Positions 1 through 5,680 of a stretch of 5,680 bases of DNA are shown here, one piece after another. The DNA is from Candidatus Cloacimonadota bacterium (GTDB lineage: Bacteria; Cloacimonadota; Cloacimonadia; Cloacimonadales; JAOZMQ01), in the NCBI GenBank assembly GCA_029934195.1, contig JAOZMQ010000219.1, positions 1 through 5,680 on the forward strand, in the 5' to 3' direction. Below the pieces are notes generated by a model. It made no database searches. It was given only the letters and a program-made list of their open reading frames with translations, and was not told the DNA's origin. Position numbers and translations under genes: made by a program. Each line of letters begins with the position of its first letter. Position 1 is the stretch's first letter.

Positions 1-1372
1 TATTATAGACAACTTCGATACCTGCAACTCTTAAACCATGACTGGAATTTTCAACTCTTTTTTCAATGATCTGTTTCAATAAAAGACCATCAGCCTCAAA
101 GATGATAATTTGACTATCAAAGGGTAGAACATCAAATACATTTCTGTAAGTAATTGGACCTGTTGGGATTTCACCTCTGATTCCACCGAGATTTAAAAAA
201 GAAAAATCAGCACCGGTGCCTTCCAACATGGCATCACAGACTAAATTCCCAACAATACTTTGTGCACCTTTTCCTGCTTTTGACAGATAAACTGAAGTTA
301 TACCAACAACATCATCCATTCCTTTTTCAGCTTCTTTTTGCATTTCTTCAATACTTAAACCAATCTCTTCATCCGGAATAAATTCATCTTCAAAATTTGT
401 GAGTAAAATTCCATCTCTGATAGTCGGAGATTCCCACCCACAAATACTTTTGGTTTCACTGTCAATTTTAATGATAATGTGACCAATACTGCTTCCATAA
501 GCATATCCTTGCATAACAAGTGTGTGTGTAATAGGATCTTCCCACGGTTCTTTAAAACCTTTATGCATATGTCCGCCAAAAATCAAATCTATTCCTTCAA
601 CTTCATGAGCAATTTCTTGGGCATCGTAACCCCAATACCTTATCGGAGATTGATTTTTATTTTTAACATAACGTCTTTGATAAGCTGGTTCGGGAGCATA
701 AGGTAAACCGAAATGAGCTACAACAATTACAATATCAGCACCTTTTTCTTTGACAATTTTTATATATTTTTCAAGAGAAGTTTTTGCTGAGAGAAATTTA
801 ACATTTTTAATATGCTCTGGGAAACTCATTTTTTCTGTATCTGTAGTTGTTACCCCAATAACTCCAATTTTCATTCCCAATTTTTCAAAGATTAGATAAG
901 GAGTTACATAATCTACCAGTTTTCCTGTTTTTTTATTAATTATATTACATGATAAAATTGGGAATTTAGCAAGTTTATAAGATTCTATCAAACGTTCTTC
1001 ACCAACATCATATTCATGGTTTCCAACAACAGATAAATCATAATCTATTTCATTCATATATTGAATAACTGCTCTTCCATCTGTAACAGTACCAATAGGA
1101 TGTCCTTGAAAAAAATCACCGGCATCAAAGAGAAAATTATCCCGAGTTGTCAGATCAGCTTTTTTTCTAACAGATTTTATATAAGTTGCTGAAGAACCTC
1201 CACCGCCAATAATTGGGGGAAAACTTGGATTCATATAAGTTGCCGGATACCTATCAATTCCCCCGTGAATATCATTTGTAAAAAGAATATCCAATGTTAA
1301 TTCCTCAGCTTGAAGAATTTGAATAGAGAAAATAATAAGGGTTAATATAATTAGAGAAAATATTTTTTTCAT
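1..1372 (-). CDS. Secreted 5'-nucleotidase / UshA-family metallophosphoesterase, 3'-truncated by window edge
   Basis: I translated this myself from the ATG at 1372; 457 codons stay open to the left edge, so the C-terminus lies outside. The family hydrolyses phosphate from nucleotides (some members also UDP-sugars) in the periplasm, using two metal ions. Residues 1-22 form a signal peptide (MKK, hydrophobic stretch, LQA before EE) with no lipobox Cys. Catalytic-domain motifs occur in family order: TNDIHG (32-37, metal ligands D34 and H36), DAGDFFQG (83-90, D83), GNHEYD (117-122, metal N118 and catalytic-type H119/D122), VVAHFG (217-222, H220) and GGHMH (266-270). From about residue 355 the 5_nucleotid_C domain begins: GNLVCDAM (375-382), LGGIRGEIPTG (395-405), YRNVFDVLPFD (409-419). 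Relatives are usually 500-600 residues, so perhaps 50-120 are missing. About 25 extra residues lie between H220 and the D250 region. It is the third gene of the operon, 26 bases after the FadL-like gene. Family is secure; substrate is not. Confidence 0.93.
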   Translation of the reverse strand, partial: MKKIFSLIILTLIIFSIQILQAEELTLDILFTNDIHGGIDRYPATYMNPSFPPIIGGGGSSATYIKSVRKKADLTTRDNFLFDAGDFFQGHPIGTVTDGRAVIQYMNEIDYDLSVVGNHEYDVGEERLIESYKLAKFPILSCNIINKKTGKLVDYVTPYLIFEKLGMKIGVIGVTTTDTEKMSFPEHIKNVKFLSAKTSLEKYIKIVKEKGADIVIVVAHFGLPYAPEPAYQRRYVKNKNQSPIRYWGYDAQEIAHEVEGIDLIFGGHMHKGFKEPWEDPITHTLVMQGYAYGSSIGHIIIKIDSETKSICGWESPTIRDGILLTNFEDEFIPDEEIGLSIEEMQKEAEKGMDDVVGITSVYLSKAGKGAQSIVGNLVCDAMLEGTGADFSFLNLGGIRGEIPTGPITYRNVFDVLPFDSQIIIFEADGLLLKQIIEKRVENSSHGLRVAGIEVVYN

Positions 1373-1378
1373 TTTGTA

Positions 1379-1385
1379 CTCACTT
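1379..1385 (-). promoter_or_regulatory. Weak ribosome binding site for the 5'-nucleotidase gene
   Basis: On the minus strand AAGTGAG lies six bases before the ATG at 1372, a one-base variant of a purine-rich Shine-Dalgarno. It is poorer than the sites of the two upstream genes (AGGAG and AAGGA), so translation of this third gene may be weaker. It supports the ATG at 1372, which also begins a normal MKK-type signal peptide. Confidence 0.5.
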
Positions 1386-1398
1386 TTATTTTTTTAAA

Positions 1399-2721
1399 TT
1401 ACCAGCTAAATGTTATTGAAGTCATAATCTTTAGGAAATTTTCGTTAATGCTATCTTTGTTTTCTCGGTCAGCAGGAATACGATAATTCCATAAAACAGA
1501 TTCATAATTAGCTGAACCGGAATAATTTCCATCATTATAATAGCTGTCAGCAAATTGATCTTCTTGTTGGAATTCTCTGTTAGCAAATTCAGCAGAAACG
1601 TCAAAAATCAGATTTTCTGTTATAGGGAAACCGGTTCCAGCGGTAAAAGATGGTAAAGCAATTTCTGTATTTACCGGATCACTTTCATATCTAAAACCAA
1701 AACGTAATGGAATTTTATTAGCAAGATTATGTTCAATTCCGAGAGAATATGTGAAAATGTCATCATAATTTGAATCTACATTAGACCAATTAATTTTTTC
1801 AATATCTACATTCATAGTTGTTCTAAAAACATTTTGTGGTTTATAAGTAAAACCTAATTTAAGTTTAGCTGGAATTTTAATCTCTGAATCTGCAGATTGA
1901 ATACCATTTTGGAAATTTTCAACATCAATTGTAGTTTCCGGAGAAAAAGAAAAACCTGCTGAAACTCTGTGATTTATTTTTATGTTTGTACCGAACATCA
2001 TTTCAACGCCATCAAAATCTCTACTATTTTTTTCAATATAATCAGGTAATTCAAACAAAGAGACTTGTTGGCGAGCATAATCAGACCAGATAATTTTCGT
2101 TTCGGAATTACAATCACCTTTGAGGCTGCTAAATTTTAGTCCTAAAGAAAGAGTCTTAACAAAAGGTAAATCATCAATTTTTGTTGCAATAAGACAAGTG
2201 TAAGCATTTACAGAACCTTCATTATTAATTTCATTTATAGCAATTATTTGTGGGTATGAATTATCATTGGAACTACCATCATTTCTTACATCTTCATCAT
2301 AATTATAATCAAAATTTAAATATGGATTGTAAACCAAACCAAGTGAAAACTTCATATTTCCAAATGATTGATTATAAGCAACACCACCAAAATAATTTTG
2401 ATAGTAATGTGTATTTGAAACATAAACGGCATCATTGACATATCCACCAAAAGAATCATATAATGGAAGTTTTCTATCTTCTGCAATTTTATTTAAGGTA
2501 AAAGTAAATTGACTTTGAAGTTTATTTTCTATCAAACTGAGATTTGCAGGATTATTAATAGCATCTAAAACAGTTCTTCCGTCTGAAATATTTGCTCCAC
2601 CCATTGAAGCTGTTCTCGCTGTAAAATTGTTGATAAGTTTTCCGTTAAATTCATCTATTATGGAATAACTGAATATATTTACCGCAAAAATTATTGTAAT
2701 TAGTGTTAAAAGTTTTTTCAT
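1399..2721 (-). CDS. FadL/OmpP1-like outer-membrane beta-barrel protein
   Basis: A 440-residue predicted outer-membrane channel. The FadL/OmpP1/TodX family passes hydrophobic or other small molecules through the outer membrane, and related PorV/UPF0164 barrels serve other envelope roles. Residues 1 to about 19 form a signal peptide (MKKLL, hydrophobic core, FSYS). The mature N-terminus has the superfamily signature: ARTASMGGA (35-43), then INNPANLS (55-62), matching the MGGA...NPAGL pattern. The C-terminal half is FadL-like: INWSNVD (310-316), YSLGIEHNL (325-333), PLRFGFRYESDPV (338-350), then AGTGFPITENLIFDVSAEF (361-379). Alternating polar/hydrophobic strands run throughout, and the protein ends in SITFSW with a terminal aromatic as BAM substrates do. 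Asp/Asn/Ser-rich stretches at about 137-157 and 381-405 look like extracellular loops. I chose the ATG at 2721: it has a good Shine-Dalgarno and begins the signal peptide, whereas a TTG at 2745 would add eight charged residues and overlap the upstream gene. Substrate unknown. Confidence 0.8.
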   Translation of the reverse strand: MKKLLTLITIIFAVNIFSYSIIDEFNGKLINNFTARTASMGGANISDGRTVLDAINNPANLSLIENKLQSQFTFTLNKIAEDRKLPLYDSFGGYVNDAVYVSNTHYYQNYFGGVAYNQSFGNMKFSLGLVYNPYLNFDYNYDEDVRNDGSSNDNSYPQIIAINEINNEGSVNAYTCLIATKIDDLPFVKTLSLGLKFSSLKGDCNSETKIIWSDYARQQVSLFELPDYIEKNSRDFDGVEMMFGTNIKINHRVSAGFSFSPETTIDVENFQNGIQSADSEIKIPAKLKLGFTYKPQNVFRTTMNVDIEKINWSNVDSNYDDIFTYSLGIEHNLANKIPLRFGFRYESDPVNTEIALPSFTAGTGFPITENLIFDVSAEFANREFQQEDQFADSYYNDGNYSGSANYESVLWNYRIPADRENKDSINENFLKIMTSITFSW

Positions 2722-2726
2722 TTTTT

Positions 2727-2731
2727 CTCCT
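2727..2731 (-). promoter_or_regulatory. Strong ribosome binding site deciding the FadL-like gene start
   Basis: AGGAG on the minus strand, five bases before the ATG at 2721 and one base after the TAA stop (2733-2735) of the HHH-barrel gene. Its position selects the ATG over the upstream in-frame TTG at 2745. Stop codon and ribosome site being adjacent suggests that ribosomes finishing the first gene can re-initiate here, so the two proteins are probably made in linked amounts. Confidence 0.8.
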
Positions 2732-2732
2732 C

Positions 2733-5252
2733 TTAGAATTTCCAATCTATTTGTAATCGTAAAGAATTTATTGTTTCCTTAACTAAACCGGCTGAATCAA
2801 ATTCATCAATTACTATATTATAATTATTTCTCATTTCAATTTCATCAACTTCATAATTTTTTATTTTATATTTTAGAGTAAGATAAAGATTATCGGAAAT
2901 TTTATCGTTTATTGTGAGCCAATATTTTGTTCCTTTTTCACCCATAAAATCTATTTCCATATCCTCATAATCCCACAAAGAGCTTCCATGCCCATTCCAA
3001 AATACAAAAGATCCTACAAGTTTGATATTTGTATTCATATGATATGTATAATCTGCAAAAATATAATCTCCGTGTAGTTTTATATTTCCTACAGCTGTAT
3101 CGTTAAATCCCGGATCAGGATTATTTGCAAGGCTTACATACGGAGGCATCGTCACCGCAGTGTATCGATAACCAAGTTGAAATCTATTATAATTTGACAA
3201 CTTTACAATCATCTTCAAGGTTGATTCATTTGTAGTAGAAGAACCACGATTTGCTTCGTTATCATATCGTTTTCGTTGATGTTTATATTTGGCTCTCAAA
3301 GCTAACTGAAAAATGGGTGCAAATTCTAATTCGCTTTGAAACCGTACAGATTGACGAGAATCCATCTTTCTTTCCCATAAATCCAAATGAGCGTTGGTTA
3401 TGGTGAAATAGCGACTAAATCGATATCTTGTTTGGAAATAAATTCCCCGTTCAGCTTGAGCTTGAGCTGAATTTATAAACATCTCAGAAAGAAGGGGATT
3501 GGTCAGATAGTAATCTTTTTCCAAAATAGTATCATCAAATTTCTCACTTTCAGAAAATCCTCTACTGTAAGGATTATCGAAGTCAATATCATAATCACGA
3601 TAAAGAATGGTGAAATTCAGGTTTTCAAATTGTGTATGAGTTGATACAATTAACGCCCCCGGATCATCACCAAGACTGAAATTACTTCCATTTACTTCTA
3701 ACTCTGCATATTCACCTTGAAAAGATGTATGTCCTAAAACAGTACCCCAGTTAAGACCGATAACTCGCCGATAATCTCTATCGTAAGAAGAAGTTTTTGT
3801 TGAATACAAACCAATAATTTCAGCATCTGTCGGTTTATATTTGTTATGAGAGCTGGAATTTATACTCAGCAAATTTTGTAATTCTTGCATAGTTTGAGGA
3901 ACAATAAAATCTCTGTCATATCGTGCTTCATAACCGGTAATACCCACAAAAGTACCAATTAATGGAGAATATTGCAAATGAAATCCTATTAATTTTTCTT
4001 CAACAGCATCTCTTACAGTTGTTAGTTTTTCACCTTTTCCAACGACTTTTTCATCTTCCGGTCTTAATGTTGATGTGATAAAAGCAAAAGCTTCATCGTC
4101 ATCATCTCCAAAAATACCGTTATTATTTGTATCATAAAGGACAGCATCTTTTTTATCAATGGAAGTAAAAAAAGCACCATTAAATTTGGAATAATTGATT
4201 TCAAGTCCTAAACCGCGAAGTGAATATTCTTGTGTTCTGGAAAGATCCCCAATTATTCCTGAAATCCTTTTACTAAAACCCAAACCGGTTTTTCTTGAAC
4301 TATAGAAATCTGAATTTTCCATTACCAAACCTTCTCCAAAAGTAGCTCGATAATTTCCAATAAATGTTTTCATCTTTAGGCTTTCAAGATTGTCAATTCC
4401 AAAATCATTTTTCTTAAAAGGATTTCCAGCATAACCAATAAATAATTTTCCATCTTGCAAAATATCATCAGCGTTACAATCCATTAATGATTTGCTGAAT
4501 TTTGGAGAATAATACATGAATCCGGATTTGAAATTATTGTATCTAATTCTAAGTTTATTCATAACAGCAGGATAATTGTTATTAGCCCCAACAATTCCCA
4601 TTTCAGCATATTTATCTTCAAGAGGAATACTATTATATTTTAATTGATAGTCAAAATATACTTTATTATTGGCAGATTGATCTTTATAAAGAACATAATT
4701 TCTAAGATTTCTTGCTCCATAATATGAGATTCCATCAGTGTTTCTCAAATCTCGATAATCTGCAACAGAATCATTTTGAGCAACTCTTCTAACAATGGAA
4801 GCAGCATCTACCGCAGAAACAGAAGGAATATTCATTATTTCTGCAAAAGTAAGTTTGTTTATATTTCTTGGTGTCATCAGATAATCTTCCCAAACATCTG
4901 ACATTCCTTCCTGAACTCCATCATCACCGCCTAATCTTTGCAGAAGAAAATAAATATCTTCTCGACGTTGATCAATCTTGTTTTTTCCAGAATAATGAGA
5001 AATAATAACCATTGGTTTGAGTAACAGAAGGGTCTTTTGATCTATAGAATCAATTTTTCTCAAATCAAAAATGCTTTTGAAAAATGCGATATTGTTCCTA
5101 TAATCAATAATATCTTCTGCTTGTTCTTTTGTAATTGGAAGCTCTTTAATTTCCTCATTTGTTGCAATGTTGAGATCAAGCTTTTCATACACTTTTGCTG
5201 TCAAAGACATAATTGTAAATGTTAGTAGCAAAATAAAGACGATTTTCTTCAT
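2733..5252 (-). CDS. Secreted helix-hairpin-helix (ComEA-type) plus outer-membrane barrel protein
   Basis: An 839-residue envelope protein of unknown function. Residues 1-19 are a signal peptide (MKKIVFILLL, ending SLTA). Two HHH units follow. The first, about 25-81, matches the ComEA/HHH_3 pattern: LDLNIATNEEIKELP, EDIIDYRNN, FFKSIFDLRKI, LLLLKP. The second, about 129-188, repeats it more loosely: RNINKLTFAEIMNIP, SIVRRV, YRDLRN, ARNLRNYV. The GIG-type hairpin glycines of DNA-binding HHH proteins are replaced (PITKEQA, DSIDQKT, PSVSAVD). From about 197 to the end the protein is rich in alternating strands with aromatic girdles, for example YFDYQLKYNS, YRATFGEGLVMENSDFY and FQLGYRYTA, and it ends LRLQIDWKF with a terminal Phe, as expected of an outer-membrane barrel. 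An acidic EF-hand-like loop lies at 374-387. Similar HHH-plus-barrel proteins of roughly 600-900 residues are known, uncharacterised, from Bacteroidota and related phyla (recalled, not searched). First gene of the operon; ATG at 5252 is supported by AAGGA. A periplasmic HHH on a barrel could bind protein, peptidoglycan or nucleic acid; I cannot tell which. Confidence 0.8.
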   Translation of the reverse strand: MKKIVFILLLTFTIMSLTAKVYEKLDLNIATNEEIKELPITKEQAEDIIDYRNNIAFFKSIFDLRKIDSIDQKTLLLLKPMVIISHYSGKNKIDQRREDIYFLLQRLGGDDGVQEGMSDVWEDYLMTPRNINKLTFAEIMNIPSVSAVDAASIVRRVAQNDSVADYRDLRNTDGISYYGARNLRNYVLYKDQSANNKVYFDYQLKYNSIPLEDKYAEMGIVGANNNYPAVMNKLRIRYNNFKSGFMYYSPKFSKSLMDCNADDILQDGKLFIGYAGNPFKKNDFGIDNLESLKMKTFIGNYRATFGEGLVMENSDFYSSRKTGLGFSKRISGIIGDLSRTQEYSLRGLGLEINYSKFNGAFFTSIDKKDAVLYDTNNNGIFGDDDDEAFAFITSTLRPEDEKVVGKGEKLTTVRDAVEEKLIGFHLQYSPLIGTFVGITGYEARYDRDFIVPQTMQELQNLLSINSSSHNKYKPTDAEIIGLYSTKTSSYDRDYRRVIGLNWGTVLGHTSFQGEYAELEVNGSNFSLGDDPGALIVSTHTQFENLNFTILYRDYDIDFDNPYSRGFSESEKFDDTILEKDYYLTNPLLSEMFINSAQAQAERGIYFQTRYRFSRYFTITNAHLDLWERKMDSRQSVRFQSELEFAPIFQLALRAKYKHQRKRYDNEANRGSSTTNESTLKMIVKLSNYNRFQLGYRYTAVTMPPYVSLANNPDPGFNDTAVGNIKLHGDYIFADYTYHMNTNIKLVGSFVFWNGHGSSLWDYEDMEIDFMGEKGTKYWLTINDKISDNLYLTLKYKIKNYEVDEIEMRNNYNIVIDEFDSAGLVKETINSLRLQIDWKF

Positions 5253-5258
5253 AAGTTT

Positions 5259-5263
5259 TCCTT
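5259..5263 (-). promoter_or_regulatory. Ribosome binding site of the HHH-barrel gene
   Basis: AAGGA on the minus strand, six bases upstream of the ATG at 5252. It is normal in sequence and spacing and supports this start, which also begins a typical signal peptide. Confidence 0.7.
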
Positions 5264-5292
5264 ATTAGTTAATTTGATTTTAAATAATAACC

Positions 5293-5321
5293 AACAATCT
5301 ATAATGTAAAATTTCTGTCAA
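5293..5321 (-). promoter_or_regulatory. Candidate promoter of the three-gene operon
   Basis: A perfect TTGACA (minus strand, 5321-5316) lies 63 bases before the first start codon. The -10 is unclear. TATAGA (5303-5298) is only 12 bases away, too close for a standard sigma-70 promoter, while the hexamer at 17-base spacing (5298-5293) is ATTGTT. A Bacteroidota-type -7 element (TAnnTTTG) is only approximated by TAGATTGT. Any start site here would give a leader of about 40 bases. Position and -35 are attractive, but the assignment is tentative. Confidence 0.35.
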
Positions 5322-5385
5322 CGGCTCATTGTTTTTTTTGATAATTTGATTGTTATTGAGTTAAAACGTAGTTGACATAAATTTT
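5308..5385. repeat. 15-bp inverted repeat with outward-facing TTGACA in each arm
   Basis: Left arm 5308-5322 reads AAAATTTCTGTCAAC and right arm 5371-5385 reads GTTGACATAAATTTT. The two are reverse complements at 14 of 15 positions, separated by 48 bases that include a run of eight T. Each arm read outward is GTTGACA, one variable base, then AAATTTT. The left arm faces the operon and overlaps its presumed -35; the right arm faces the gene-poor right side. It could be a pair of divergent promoters, a two-site operator, or ends of a small element. The match is long for chance but the DNA is AT-rich. Confidence 0.6.
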
Positions 5386-5680
5386 GGTATTTGAAATTTA
5401 TAGAATAATAAGTCCAATTACAAGTAGTAAAAGAAGACTTTTTTCGTGCTTTTCTTAGTTTGATATTTTTTTATATAATATCTGAATAAAAAAGGATTTT
5501 TTAACCATGAAGGAAATGAAGTTAATGAAGAAAGATAAATGGGAAATTATATATTATTTAGCGTTATAGAAGCGACAAAAAAATTTAGAAAAAGTTAGTT
5601 TTCGTTCAAGTACTCGTTTGTGAAAGAATGTGGTGATTTATCCCAGAGAAAATGAAGAATTGCACACATAAAAAAGATTT

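Larger units (their letters stand above)
5264..5680. other. Upstream non-coding region, no convincing gene
   Basis: About 415 very AT-rich bases. Apart from the inverted repeat and candidate promoter I see only short open stretches. On the plus strand an ATG at 5507 (with AAGGA at 5492-5496 and a TATAAT at 5474-5479) opens a 20-residue frame ending at TAG 5567-5569. On the minus strand a frame open to the right edge ends at TAA 5595-5597; its last 24 residues from an internal ATG at 5669 begin MCAILHFLWDKSPHSF. Neither resembles a known family to me. The second might be the tail of a minus-strand gene lying mainly beyond the window, or chance. No tRNA, riboswitch fold or strong terminator is visible. 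Confidence 0.6.

Noticed and set aside
355..579. Minus-strand open frame of 74 residues
   Set aside because: It lies inside the 5'-nucleotidase gene in another frame, has no ribosome site or family resemblance, while the nucleotidase frame carries all the conserved motifs.
479..706. Plus-strand open frame of 75 residues
   Set aside because: Antisense shadow of the 5'-nucleotidase; composition and lack of a start signal fit chance.
1373..1398. Separate promoter for the 5'-nucleotidase gene
   Set aside because: The 26-base gap is AT-rich but has no recognisable -35/-10 pair, so read-through from the operon is the simpler view.
2250..2438. Plus-strand open frame rich in His, Asn and Gln
   Set aside because: It is antisense to the Asp/Asn/Tyr-rich loop region of the FadL-like gene; the odd His richness comes from reverse-reading those codons.
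5037..5225. Plus-strand Cys- and Phe-rich open frame
   Set aside because: Antisense to the signal peptide and first HHH unit of the 839-residue gene; a shadow, not a cysteine-rich peptide gene.
5293..5340. AACAAT ... ATTGTT pairing followed by eight T, terminator-like
   Set aside because: Six A/T-rich pairs around a 29-base loop are not stable, and no plus-strand gene precedes it.
5429..5444. Possible terminator hairpin AAAAG-AAGA-CTTTT followed by T
   Set aside because: The stem has five pairs with only one G-C and no gene ends next to it, so it is too weak to call.
5507..5569. 20-residue plus-strand frame starting MKEMKLMKKDKWEII as a transposase remnant
   Set aside because: The KWEII stretch faintly recalls the start of some transposase helix-turn-helix regions, but the following frames do not continue any recognisable domain, and no terminal repeats frame it.

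Overview
The window is AT-rich (roughly one third G+C by eye). It holds three co-directional minus-strand genes and about 430 bases of upstream non-coding DNA. All three products carry N-terminal signal peptides. Two look like outer-membrane beta-barrels ending in a C-terminal aromatic residue, so the host is a diderm (Gram-negative-type) bacterium. AT-rich coding, Lys/Asn/Ile-rich proteins, FadL/PorV-like barrels and a long secreted helix-hairpin-helix (HHH) plus barrel protein fit the Cloacimonadota / Bacteroidota-FCB neighbourhood. That placement is inference from style, not from a marker gene.

Layout, read in transcription order on the minus strand. (1) 5252-2733: an 839-residue secreted protein with two ComEA-type HHH units after the signal peptide, followed by a long beta-rich part resembling an outer-membrane barrel. 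(2) 2721-1399: a 440-residue FadL/OmpP1-like outer-membrane barrel, 11 bases after the previous stop, with its Shine-Dalgarno directly behind that stop codon. (3) 1372 to beyond the left edge: a periplasmic 5'-nucleotidase / UshA-family metallophosphoesterase with the active-site motifs seen in its catalytic domain intact; its C-terminus is cut off by the window. The 11- and 26-base gaps and the lack of any terminator between genes argue for one operon.

The region 5264-5680 has no convincing gene. It holds a notable 15-bp inverted repeat (one mismatch) whose two arms each contain TTGACA pointing outward. One arm faces the operon and could be its -35 region. Short open stretches near the right edge are too small to call genes.

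Taken together the operon encodes envelope proteins: two presumed outer-membrane channels or barrels and a periplasmic nucleotide phosphatase. A testable reading is a nucleotide or nucleic-acid scavenging cassette, but the sequence does not prove that. The HHH units have lost the hairpin glycines normally used for DNA backbone contact. I see no CRISPR array, tRNA/rRNA, intact mobile element or recognisable defence system.
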